The position numbers and the translations under genes are program-made. Below, in pieces: positions 1 through 6,503 of a stretch of DNA of 24,463 bases; positions within the stretch are counted from its first letter, which is position 1; each line of letters opens with the position of its first letter. Origin of the DNA: CAYNXB01 sp964401045 (GTDB lineage: Bacteria; Pseudomonadota; Alphaproteobacteria; Sphingomonadales; Sphingomonadaceae). The notes beneath the pieces are model-generated. The model searched no databases. It worked only from the letters and a program-made list of their open reading frames with translations, and had not been told where the DNA came from. Where the stretch lies: NCBI GenBank assembly GCA_964401045.1, contig CAYNXB010000039.1, positions 1-24,463 on the forward strand, in the 5' to 3' direction.

Positions 1-65
1 TGCTGCCCGACGCGACCGCCATTCTCGGCGCGATCGACGTGGTGTTCGGGGAGTGCGACCGGTGA
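1..65 (+). CDS. nuoD: NADH-quinone oxidoreductase subunit D (NuoD), C-terminal end only
   Basis: Only the last 20 codons are present. The frame that begins at base 3 reads LPDATAILGAIDVVFGECDR and stops at TGA 63-65. The ending GAIDVVFGECDR is typical of the NuoD 49-kDa subunit, which helps form the quinone-binding site of complex I at the membrane interface. Its position directly upstream of nuoE fits the standard nuo order. The stop overlaps the GTG of the next gene (GTGA). Identification rests on this short tail and on context. Confidence 0.85.
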   Translation, partial: LPDATAILGAIDVVFGECDR

Positions 66-394
66 GCCGCCTTGAAACCGCCGAACAGATGATCGCGCAT
101 TACAACGCACAGGACGCCGACGCTTATGTCGCGCTGATGACCGACGATGCCTGTGAAGCCGGCTATCGCGGCGCGGTGGTGCGCGAAGGCAAGGAAGGCG
201 TGCGCGAAGGACTCAACAAGATGTTCGCCGAATTCCCTGAGAACCGCGCCGAGATCGTCACCGGCTACGAACTCGGCGAGTTCGCCGTGCTGCACGAAAA
301 GGTCTGGCGCTCGAACGCGTCCGAGCCGTTCGAGGTGGTGAGCGTCTATTCGTTCAACGGCGACAAGTGTTCGCGCGTGGAGTTCATCCGCTAA
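62..394 (+). CDS. NTF2/SnoaL-like small protein inside the nuo cluster
   Basis: This 110-aa protein starts at GTG 62, which overlaps the nuoD stop as GTGA, and ends in TAATG shared with the nuoE start. An in-frame GTG at 53 is possible but would lie deeper in nuoD. The N-terminal helix (ETAEQMIAHYNAQDADAYVALM) and the later strands ending in FEVVSVYSFNGDKCSRVEFIR look like the cone-shaped alpha+beta fold of the nuclear transport factor 2 / SnoaL-like family. That fold includes ketosteroid isomerases and many proteins of unknown function. I see no clear catalytic residues, signal peptide or membrane segment, so it should be cytosolic. Its placement between nuoD and nuoE suggests co-expression with complex I, but a role in assembly or metabolism is only a guess. 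Confidence 0.75.
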   Translation: MSRLETAEQMIAHYNAQDADAYVALMTDDACEAGYRGAVVREGKEGVREGLNKMFAEFPENRAEIVTGYELGEFAVLHEKVWRSNASEPFEVVSVYSFNGDKCSRVEFIR

Positions 395-1065
395 TGGCTG
401 CGCGTAGCATCGCTCCCGATACGCCCGAGCTGCGCACGCGCTGGGGCGCGTTCGCGTTCAGCAAGGCGTGGGAGAAGAAGGCGAAGGAAGCCGTCGCGCG
501 CTATCCTGAGGGTCGGCAGCGGAGCGCAGTGATGGCGTTGCTCGACTATGCCCAGCGGCAGGTCGGCGAAGAGACGAATACCCAGGGCTGGCTGCCGATC
601 CCCGTGATCGAATATGTCGCCCGCTATCTCGACATGCCTGTAATCCGCGTGCTCGAGGTCGCGACGTTCTACTTCATGTACAACCTCGTGCCGGTCGGCC
701 GCTTCCACGTGCAGGTATGCGGCACCACGCCGTGCATGTTGCGCGGTTCGGACGACCTGCTCGACGCCTGCTACAAGCGCGGGATGAAGAAGGGCCATAC
801 CACCGAGGATGGCTTGTGGACCCTCACCGAAGTCGAGTGCATGGGCAGCTGCGCGACGGCGCCGATGGTCCAGATCAACGACGACAATTACGAGGACCTG
901 ACCGCGGAACGGCTCGATACCGTGCTCGATGCGCTCGCGGCGGGCCAGCAGCCGAAGACCGGGACGCAAGAGCCCGGTCGCCACACCTGTGAGCCGTCGG
1001 GCGGGCCGACCACCCTCAAGGAAATGGTCGGCGAGAACCACGACTATCGGGGCCAATGGTCGTGA
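394..1065 (+). CDS. nuoE: NADH-quinone oxidoreductase subunit E (NuoE, 24-kDa [2Fe-2S] protein)
   Basis: NuoE is part of the NADH-oxidising tip of complex I on the cytoplasmic side and binds the off-path [2Fe-2S] cluster N1a. The 223-aa product starts at ATG 394, which overlaps the previous stop (TAATG). The thioredoxin-like domain carries the four cluster ligands Cys109 and Cys114 (VCGTTPC) and Cys149 and Cys153 (CMGSC). The N-terminal helical part (about residues 25-95, including the ATFYFMYNLVP stretch) is also typical. The tail after about residue 185 is a polar extension ending in a QWS motif, as in other alphaproteobacterial NuoE proteins. The 3' end overlaps the next small gene by 10 bases. 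Confidence 0.97.
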   Translation: MAARSIAPDTPELRTRWGAFAFSKAWEKKAKEAVARYPEGRQRSAVMALLDYAQRQVGEETNTQGWLPIPVIEYVARYLDMPVIRVLEVATFYFMYNLVPVGRFHVQVCGTTPCMLRGSDDLLDACYKRGMKKGHTTEDGLWTLTEVECMGSCATAPMVQINDDNYEDLTAERLDTVLDALAAGQQPKTGTQEPGRHTCEPSGGPTTLKEMVGENHDYRGQWS

Positions 1066-1217
1066 ACGGCAAGCTTCTATTAGGCCTCGGGGCGCTGCTT
1101 TTCGCGTGTGGCCTTGTGGCCGCGCTTTATGGTCGCTTCGAGCTTACCGCGGTGCTCGCGGCGTTCGGCGGTGCGGCAGTCGCTTGGGGCGCCGGGCTAC
1201 GAAAGAGCCTGCGATGA
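1056..1217 (+). CDS. 53-aa two-helix membrane protein between nuoE and nuoF
   Basis: This small reading frame starts at ATG 1056, inside the end of nuoE. A GTG at 1062 that forms GTGA with the nuoE stop is an equally good start and would give 51 aa. It encodes two hydrophobic stretches, about residues 6-25 and 29-47, separated by a short loop (YGRFE). The tail is basic (LRKSLR), which suggests that both ends face the cytoplasm. It ends in ATGA shared with the next small gene. The tight overlaps on both sides and the clean membrane-protein composition argue that it is real. I do not recognise a family. A small accessory or assembly role in complex I is inferred from position only. Confidence 0.65.
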   Translation: MVVNGKLLLGLGALLFACGLVAALYGRFELTAVLAAFGGAAVAWGAGLRKSLR

Positions 1218-1351
1218 GCATCGCCACGATCATCATCGCGCTGATCCTGGTGTTCATCGCCTGGAAGGTGCTGACCGGCTTGCTCAAGGTTGGTGCAATC
1301 GTGCTGGTGATCGCGCTGGCCGTCTATTTCCTCGCGCAGGGCGGGTTCTGA
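1214..1351 (+). CDS. 45-aa hydrophobic membrane protein between nuoE and nuoF
   Basis: The frame starts at ATG 1214 (ATGA overlap with the upstream small gene) and ends at TGA 1349-1351, overlapping the nuoF ATG as TGATG. Nearly the whole 45-aa product is hydrophobic. There are probably two membrane segments, about residues 3-17 and 24-41, joined by a short stretch with one lysine (TGLLK), and a glycine-rich end (LAQGGF). No family is recognised. It sits in an unbroken chain of coupled starts from nuoD through nuoF, so it should be made together with complex I. Products this short are often skipped by automatic annotation. Confidence 0.65.
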   Translation: MSIATIIIALILVFIAWKVLTGLLKVGAIVLVIALAVYFLAQGGF

Positions 1352-2643
1352 TGCTCGACGATAAGGATCGCATCTTCACCAACGTCTACGGCTTCCAGGA
1401 CTGGGGCCTGAAGGCGGCACAATCGCGTGGCGACTGGGACGACACCAAGGCGCTGCTCGCACGCGGGCAGGACGCGATCATCGAGGAAGTGAAAGCTTCC
1501 GGCCTGCGCGGTCGCGGCGGCGCCGGTTTCCCGACCGGGCTAAAGTGGTCGTTCATGCCCAAGGAAAGCAAGGACGGGCGGCCGAGCTTCCTGGTCATCA
1601 ACGCCGACGAGTCCGAGCCCGGATCGTGCAAGGACCGCGAGATCATCCGCCACGATCCGCACAAGCTGGTCGAAGGCGCTCTCGTCGCCGGCTTCGCGAT
1701 GCGCGCGCGCGCGGCATATATCTACATTCGTGGCGAATACATCCGTGAGGGCGAGACGCTGTTCGCCGCCGTTGCCGAGGCCTACGACGCCGGCCTTCTG
1801 GGCAAGAACGCGTGCGGATCGGGCTACGATTTCGACGTATTCGTCCACCGCGGCGCGGGCGCCTACATCTGCGGCGAAGAGACCGCGATGATCGAGAGCC
1901 TCGAGGGCAAGAAGGGCCAGCCGCGGCTCAAGCCCCCGTTCCCGGCGGGCGCGGGCCTCTACGGCTGCCCGACCACGGTCAACAATGTCGAATCGATCGC
2001 GGTGGTGCCGACGATCCTGCGGCGCGGCGCGTCTTGGTTCGGCAGCTTCGGGCGTGAGAACAACAAGGGCACCAAGCTGTTCCAGATCAGCGGGCACGTG
2101 GAAAAGCCCTGCGTGGTCGAGGAGGCGATGAGCATCCCGTTCCGCGAGCTGATCGAGAAGCACTGCGGCGGCATTCGCGGCGGTTCGGACAACCTGCCCG
2201 CCGTCATCCCCGGCGGCGCGTCCGTCCCGCTGGTTCCCGGCGCCATGATGATGGATGTGCCGATGGATTTCGACGGCTGCAAGGACGTCGGTTCCGGCCT
2301 CGGCACCGCCGCGTTGATCGTGATGGACAAGTCGACCGACATCGTCCGCGCGATCAGCCGCCTGAGCTACTTCTACAAGCACGAGAGCTGCGGCCAGTGC
2401 ACCCCGTGCCGCGAAGGCACCGGCTGGATGTGGCGCGTGATGGAGCGGCTGCGCACCGGCGACGCGGCGATCGAGGAAATCGACGCGCTCTACGAGGTGA
2501 CCAAGCAGGTTGAAGGCCACACCATCTGCGCGCTCGGCGACGCCGCCGCGTGGCCGATCCAGGGCCTGCTCAGGCACTTCCGTCCCGAGCTGGAGCGCCG
2601 CATCGCGGAGCGCCAGGGGCGTGAGCTGGAAGCGGCCGAGTGA
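1351..2643 (+). CDS. nuoF: NADH-quinone oxidoreductase subunit F (NuoF, NADH/FMN-binding 51-kDa subunit)
   Basis: NuoF oxidises NADH, passes electrons through FMN and holds [4Fe-4S] cluster N3 at the cytoplasmic tip of complex I. The 430-aa product starts at ATG 1351, overlapping the preceding stop. It contains the glycine-rich nucleotide motif GRGGAGFPTGLKW (residues 54-66), the FMN/NADH region around NADESEPG (84-91) and ICGEETAMIESLEG (173-186), and four cluster ligands: Cys347, Cys350 and Cys353 (SCGQCTPCREG) and Cys393 (HTICALGD). Length and motifs are normal. The last residues, RELEAAE, recur in near-identical form downstream at 3375-3401. The TGA overlaps a GTG start of a secreted-protein gene that is not part of complex I. 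Confidence 0.98.
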   Translation: MLDDKDRIFTNVYGFQDWGLKAAQSRGDWDDTKALLARGQDAIIEEVKASGLRGRGGAGFPTGLKWSFMPKESKDGRPSFLVINADESEPGSCKDREIIRHDPHKLVEGALVAGFAMRARAAYIYIRGEYIREGETLFAAVAEAYDAGLLGKNACGSGYDFDVFVHRGAGAYICGEETAMIESLEGKKGQPRLKPPFPAGAGLYGCPTTVNNVESIAVVPTILRRGASWFGSFGRENNKGTKLFQISGHVEKPCVVEEAMSIPFRELIEKHCGGIRGGSDNLPAVIPGGASVPLVPGAMMMDVPMDFDGCKDVGSGLGTAALIVMDKSTDIVRAISRLSYFYKHESCGQCTPCREGTGWMWRVMERLRTGDAAIEEIDALYEVTKQVEGHTICALGDAAAWPIQGLLRHFRPELERRIAERQGRELEAAE

Positions 2644-3374
2644 AGCTGGCGCTCGCTGTGATCGCCGTCACAGCGATGGTCAGCGTTTCATGTGCCGCTT
2701 CCGCACAGGATACCTACAAACCCACCGGCTCGCGCATCGGACGGCCCGCGCCGGTCGTGACGCCGAACAGTTCGAACCTTTCGAATGAGGAGGGTGCGCG
2801 CCGGATGACCGACGACTTCGCGTCGTGCATCTATCGGAAGAGCAAGAACTCGGTGAACGCCGCGTTGGCTTTGCGGCCGGATTCGAAGGAAGCGAACGCC
2901 GCGCTCGGCAGGCTCGTTCGCGACGATTGCTACGCCGCCAACGCTTCCCTTAGCATTCCACAGTCGCTGCTACGCGGGGCGCTGTTCCGGGCAAAGCTCT
3001 TGACCGAATTCGGGGGGAAGGACGTCGCGTTGGCTCCTGAGCCAGTCGATTACACACAGTTCGTTCCGAGCCCGCTCCAGTCCGAGGACCGATCGTATGT
3101 CGCGTTTGGCGATTTCGCCGATTGCGTGGTTCGCGCCGACTTGGACGGCGCGCGCAAGTTCGTCGAGCCGGATGCCGGGAGCGAGGTCGAGACTCAAGCG
3201 CTGAACGCGCTCATCCCCAAGCTCGGGCCATGTCTCACCAATGGGCTGGAAATCACCTTCAGCAAATCCGTGCTTCAGGCGCTTCTCGCGGAGGCGATCT
3301 ATCACGAGACGGCCGCTGCGGCCCTAGAAAATCCTCCGACTGAGGCGGCGCAGAAGCTTCCGCAAGGCGCCTAG
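2640..3374 (+). CDS. Secreted hypothetical protein with duplicated cysteine-pair domain (paralog A)
   Basis: This 244-aa product starts at GTG 2640, overlapping the nuoF stop (GTGA). The N-terminus is a clear Sec signal peptide: Lys2, a hydrophobic core to about residue 17, and a likely cut after Ala22 (ASA-Q). After a low-complexity linker come two copies of a helical unit of about 60 residues, at 60-120 and 159-220. Both follow the pattern FA-x-C-hydrophobic, then S-x-E-x3-AL, a second Cys, then SxL-x2-AL and a final helix. The cysteine pairs are Cys63/Cys97 and Cys162/Cys198. The downstream gene at 3486 encodes a protein of the same layout, and they share an AGS-x2-E-x2-ALNAL motif in repeat 2. 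I recognise no named family. Paired cysteines plus export suggest periplasmic disulfide-bonded domains. Its position inside the nuo cluster is unexpected. Confidence 0.8.
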   Translation: MKLALAVIAVTAMVSVSCAASAQDTYKPTGSRIGRPAPVVTPNSSNLSNEEGARRMTDDFASCIYRKSKNSVNAALALRPDSKEANAALGRLVRDDCYAANASLSIPQSLLRGALFRAKLLTEFGGKDVALAPEPVDYTQFVPSPLQSEDRSYVAFGDFADCVVRADLDGARKFVEPDAGSEVETQALNALIPKLGPCLTNGLEITFSKSVLQALLAEAIYHETAAAALENPPTEAAQKLPQGA

Positions 3375-3401
3375 ACGCGCAAGCTGGAAGCGGCGGAATA
3401 G
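3375..3401 (+). repeat. Near-copy of the nuoF 3' end after the inserted gene
   Basis: The bases directly after the stop of the preceding gene read in frame as TRKLEAAE followed by TAG. The true nuoF ends GRELEAAE then TGA. Thirteen bases, AGCTGGAAGCGGC, are identical at 2624-2636 and 3382-3394, and the similarity continues to the stop codon. The simplest reading is that the secreted-protein gene was inserted at the nuoF terminus, leaving one copy of the old end on each side. A chance or low-complexity match cannot be excluded over so few bases. Confidence 0.5.
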
Positions 3402-3452
3402 CTCTCCCGCACCGACTCCGCGCTTGCCGATCGGGCGATGCGTGATAGCCTT

Positions 3453-3466
3453 GTTTCATCTGAAAC
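3453..3466. promoter_or_regulatory. Perfect inverted repeat GTTTCA-TC-TGAAAC, possible operator
   Basis: Two perfect 6-base arms with a 2-base spacer (GTTTCATCTGAAAC) lie 20 bases upstream of the start at 3486. The 111-base stretch between 3374 and 3486 is one of the few non-coding gaps in the nuo region, so a local promoter is plausible here. A weak TTGCCG box lies at 3424-3429, but I see no convincing -10. The symmetric site could bind a dimeric regulator. It is too short and AT-rich for a terminator and has no T tract. Confidence 0.35.
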
Positions 3467-3485
3467 TGTCGCGGGGAGAGCCGCA

Positions 3486-4214
3486 ATGACAAAGTATGTT
3501 GGATTGATCGCGGCCGGGCTGCTGGTTTCGACCGGGACGATTGGGCCGGCGCTGGCCCAGAGCTCGGTAGTTGGCGGGGTTAGTGCAGGCGTCGTCACCC
3601 CCGATACCAATTATAATCGCCAGACTTACAGCCAATTCCGCGACCAGGTGGATAACCACCACGTCCATGATGCCGCCAGTCCGGCGGGCATCCATGCGAA
3701 CGCGGGCAAGATCGCGGAATGCATCACCCGGCGCAGCGGCGACAAGGCGAGTGACTTGCTCGGCGGCGGCCTGACCGGGGATGCTGATTACCAACGTCTC
3801 GGAAAGGCGCTCAACGGCAAGCTCAGGAGCTGCACCAGTGGTGACGCCAGCGCCACCGCGAGCGCCATCAGCGGCGTCCTCGCCGAGCAGTTGCTCGCGC
3901 TCAAGGCGCCCACTTTCTCGGATCGCGCCATCGGGGTATCCGAAAACGACGCGCAGGCGTTTTACGGTGATCTCGGCGGACGGGTCACATTTGACAACAT
4001 TGCCGGCTGTCTGGCGGTCTATTCGCCCGGGCTGACCTACAAGCTGGTCCAGACCGAAGCCGGATCGGATGCGGAAACCGCGGCGCTCAACGCGTTGTTC
4101 GCCCAGACGCCGGAGTGCAAGATGTCCACTCCGCCGACCAGCATGGTTCCGGCGCCGACACAGCGAGCCGCGCTGGCGACCGCGCTCTACGAATGGACCG
4201 TTCGCCAGTCCTAA
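3486..4214 (+). CDS. Secreted hypothetical protein with duplicated cysteine-pair domain (paralog B)
   Basis: I chose ATG 3486 because a GGGGAGAG ribosome-binding site lies at 3473-3480 and the product then opens with a clean signal peptide (MTKYVGLIAAGLL..., cut after ALA, residue 24). An upstream in-frame ATG at 3438 would bury it. The 242-aa precursor has a polar, His/Asn-rich linker (about 41-72) and two repeats, about 74-140 and 168-236. Cysteines at 79/116 and 175/211 match those of the protein encoded at 2640-3374. Repeat 2 shares the same AGSDAETAALNAL-type core with paralog A. The two are therefore tandem paralogs, each containing an internal duplication. Function is unknown and a periplasmic location is likely. 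It has its own upstream gap and a terminator just after it, so it may be a separate unit from complex I. Confidence 0.85.
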   Translation: MTKYVGLIAAGLLVSTGTIGPALAQSSVVGGVSAGVVTPDTNYNRQTYSQFRDQVDNHHVHDAASPAGIHANAGKIAECITRRSGDKASDLLGGGLTGDADYQRLGKALNGKLRSCTSGDASATASAISGVLAEQLLALKAPTFSDRAIGVSENDAQAFYGDLGGRVTFDNIAGCLAVYSPGLTYKLVQTEAGSDAETAALNALFAQTPECKMSTPPTSMVPAPTQRAALATALYEWTVRQS

Positions 4215-4220
4215 AGCCAT

Positions 4221-4256
4221 ACTGGCGGGCGTGACCGCGCGCCCGCCAGTGTTTTT
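4221..4256 (+). terminator. Strong intrinsic terminator between the nuoF and nuoG segments
   Basis: An 11-base-pair perfect GC-rich stem (ACTGGCGGGCG at 4221-4231 with CGCCCGCCAGT at 4240-4250) has an 8-base loop and is followed by GTTTTT at 4251-4256. It begins 7 bases after the stop of the secreted-protein gene. It has all the features of a rho-independent terminator on the plus strand. It should stop much of the transcription from nuoD-F and the secreted genes before nuoG. Confidence 0.85.
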
Positions 4257-4283
4257 CTCGTAATTTTGGTCCTCGCGCCCCTC

Positions 4284-4303
4284 GACGCGCACGGCTGTGC
4301 GTC
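4284..4303 (+). other. Short hairpin in the nuoG leader
   Basis: The 86 bases between the terminator and nuoG hold an 8-pair stem with one G-T pair: GACGCGCA (4284-4291), loop CGGC, TGTGCGTC (4296-4303). No T tract follows, so it is not a terminator. A promoter for nuoG-N should lie in this gap or read through from upstream. The AT-richer TAATTTTGG at 4261-4269 is the only part resembling promoter sequence, and I cannot assign -35 and -10 boxes. No Shine-Dalgarno sequence is obvious before ATG 4343. Confidence 0.25.
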
Positions 4304-4342
4304 CTAAGGGCGCTGGCACACGCGGAATCGGTTGATCTCTCA

Positions 4343-6370
4343 ATGCCCAAGCTCACCGTCGACGGACAGGAAATCGAGGTTCCGGCTGGTGCCACCGTGC
4401 TCCAGGCGTGTGAGCTCGCGGGCAAGGAAATCCCGCGCTTCTGCTATCATGAGCGGCTGAGCATCGCCGGCAATTGCCGGATGTGCCTGGTGGAGGTGAA
4501 GCCCGGGCCACCCAAGCCGCAGGCGAGCTGCGCGCTGCCCGCCGCCGACGGCCAGGAAATCCGCACCGACAGCGAGATGGTCAAGAAGGCGCGGGAAGGG
4601 GTGATGGAGTTCCTCCTCATCAACCACCCGCTCGATTGCCCGATCTGCGACCAGGGCGGCGAATGCGACCTGCAGGACCAGGCGATCGCCTACGGCCGGG
4701 GCGCCTCGCGCTACCAGGAAAACAAGCGCGCGGTGACCGAGAAGTACATGGGCCCGCTGATCAAGACGATCATGACCCGGTGCATCCACTGCACCCGCTG
4801 CGTGCGCTTCTCCGAGGAAGTCGCGGGCGTCGACGAGATCGGCGCGCTCCATCGCGGCGAGGACATGCAGATCACCACTTACCTCGAGCATGCCGCCAAG
4901 CATGAGATGAGCGCCAACGTGATCGACCTGTGCCCGGTCGGTGCGCTCACCAGCCGGCCCTACGCGTTCGAAGCGCGGCCGTGGGAATTGAAGAAGACGC
5001 TGTCGATCGACGTCAGCGACGCGACCGGCGCCAATATCCGCCTAGACAGCCGCGGGCGCGAAGTGATGCGCGCGCTGCCGCGCAACAACGACGAGGTCAA
5101 CGAAGAGTGGATCTCGGACAAGGCGCGCTACCAGGTCGATGGGCTGACCCGCCGGCGGCTCGACAAGGTGTGGATTCGCAAGCGCGGCAAGCTGGTGCAG
5201 GCGAACTGGAACGACGCGTTCGGGAAGATCGCCGCCACCAAGCCGGGCGGCAGCATCGCCGCGATCGCCGGGGATCTGCTCGATTGCGAGACGATGTTCG
5301 CCGCGAAGAAGCTGCTCGCCGCATGCGGATCGACCCTGATCGAGAGCCGCCAGACCGGGATGGACTACCCGACCGGCAACCTCGCGGCGGTCAACTTCAA
5401 TTCGACCTTCGCAGGGATTGAGACCGCCGACGCGATCCTGATCGTGGGCAGCCATGTCCGCTGGGAAGCGCCGTCGGTCAACGTGCGGATCAAGAAAGCG
5501 GTCAAGCGCGGCGCCAAGGTGTTCGTCGTCGGGCCGCAGTGGGAAACGACTTATGCCGCCGAGTTCCTCGGTGACGATGTCGGCGTGCTCGGCAAGCTGC
5601 CCAAGCATGTCGGCGAGGCGATGGCGAGGGCCGAGCGTCCGGCGGTGATCGTCGGCGGCGGCGGGATCGGCGCCGGCGCGCTCGATCCGGCGCTGGCGTT
5701 GGCGAAGACGTGGAAGCTGGTCCGCACCAATGACTCTGGCGCCTGGAACGGCTTCAACGTGCTGCACTTCTCCGCCGCGCGGATGGGCGCGCTGATGCTC
5801 GGGTTCGCGCAGAAGGGCGGGATCAAGGATATCGCCGCTGCTGCGCCCAAGGTGCTGCTGGCGCTCGGAGCCGATGAGGTCGACTTCGCCGCCTTCAAGG
5901 ACAGCCTCAAGGTCTACATCGGCCACCACGGCGACAAGGGCGCGCACGCCGCCGACATCATCCTCCCCGCCGCCGCCTACAGCGAGAAGGACGGGACTTA
6001 CGTCAACACCGAAGGGCGCGTGCAGTTCGCCGAGAAAGCGGTCTTCGCTCCGGGCGACGCGCGCGAGGACTGGACCGTGTTGCGCGCGCTGGCCGACGCG
6101 CTCGGCGTCTCGGTCGGGTTCGACAGCTTCGCGCAGTTGCAAGCCGCGATGATTGCCGAAGTGCCGGCACTGGGCGAGGAAGGGCTGGCGGATTACGGCT
6201 CGACGCTTCCCGCTGGCGGGGGGGCGGCCAAAAGCAAGTCGGGTGGCACGATCGGCTATCCGATCAAGAATTTCTACCTCACCAACCCGATCGCCCGCGC
6301 CAGCGTGGTGATGCAACGCTGCTCGGCTGAGCTGCTCCACGGTGAGAGCCTCGCGGAGGCGGCGGAATGA
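4343..6370 (+). CDS. nuoG: NADH-quinone oxidoreductase subunit G (NuoG, 75-kDa iron-sulfur subunit)
   Basis: NuoG carries electrons along the peripheral arm of complex I. The 675-aa product has an N-terminal ferredoxin-like domain with [2Fe-2S] ligands Cys34, Cys45, Cys48 and Cys63 (N1b). The N5 motif with the unusual His ligand follows (His95, Cys99, Cys102, Cys108 in HPLDCPICDQGGEC). Next is the N4 motif (Cys147, Cys150, Cys153, Cys197, with DLCPVGAL). The rest is a molybdopterin-oxidoreductase-like domain that has lost its cofactor role, as in all NuoG and mitochondrial NDUFS1 proteins. I see no extra N7 cluster motif, so this is the short mitochondria-like form. It is the first complex I gene after the terminator and the secreted genes. 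Confidence 0.98.
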   Translation: MPKLTVDGQEIEVPAGATVLQACELAGKEIPRFCYHERLSIAGNCRMCLVEVKPGPPKPQASCALPAADGQEIRTDSEMVKKAREGVMEFLLINHPLDCPICDQGGECDLQDQAIAYGRGASRYQENKRAVTEKYMGPLIKTIMTRCIHCTRCVRFSEEVAGVDEIGALHRGEDMQITTYLEHAAKHEMSANVIDLCPVGALTSRPYAFEARPWELKKTLSIDVSDATGANIRLDSRGREVMRALPRNNDEVNEEWISDKARYQVDGLTRRRLDKVWIRKRGKLVQANWNDAFGKIAATKPGGSIAAIAGDLLDCETMFAAKKLLAACGSTLIESRQTGMDYPTGNLAAVNFNSTFAGIETADAILIVGSHVRWEAPSVNVRIKKAVKRGAKVFVVGPQWETTYAAEFLGDDVGVLGKLPKHVGEAMARAERPAVIVGGGGIGAGALDPALALAKTWKLVRTNDSGAWNGFNVLHFSAARMGALMLGFAQKGGIKDIAAAAPKVLLALGADEVDFAAFKDSLKVYIGHHGDKGAHAADIILPAAAYSEKDGTYVNTEGRVQFAEKAVFAPGDAREDWTVLRALADALGVSVGFDSFAQLQAAMIAEVPALGEEGLADYGSTLPAGGGAAKSKSGGTIGYPIKNFYLTNPIARASVVMQRCSAELLHGESLAEAAE

Positions 6371-6373
6371 GCG

Positions 6374-6499
6374 ATGTTCGACTGGTTGGACGACCTAATA
6401 TTCGCTCTGTTGCCTCCGAAAGCGCAGACGGGGTGTCTCATTGTCGTGGTGTTGGCCATCGCCGGAGCCGCCGTCTGGGCGCGGGCCGAGGGCTGGTGA
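6374..6499 (+). CDS. 41-aa single-pass membrane protein between nuoG and nuoH
   Basis: Between the nuoG stop (6370) and the nuoH start (6504) lies a 41-aa frame that fills the gap almost exactly, 3 bases after nuoG and 4 before nuoH. It starts MFDWLDDLIFALLPPK, an amphipathic, acidic beginning. One transmembrane helix follows (about residues 19-35, TGCLIVVVLAIAGAAVW), and the product ends ARAEGW. The nuoG stop is also overlapped by an out-of-phase ATG at 6367, but that frame gives an Arg-rich, implausible product. No family is recognised. Position suggests a small co-expressed partner of complex I. The evidence is gene packing and composition only. Confidence 0.6.
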   Translation: MFDWLDDLIFALLPPKAQTGCLIVVVLAIAGAAVWARAEGW

Positions 6500-6503
6500 T
6501 CCG

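Noticed and set aside
3421..3460. A sigma-70-type promoter before the second secreted gene (TTGCCG plus GATAGC/TAGCCT)
   Set aside because: The -35 match is partial and no -10 sits at a proper spacing. Only the symmetric site was kept.
2640..4256. A mobile element carrying the two secreted genes into the nuo cluster
   Set aside because: No transposase, integrase or terminal inverted repeats are visible. The only duplication is the short nuoF-end repeat, so I kept insertion as an inference and did not annotate an element.
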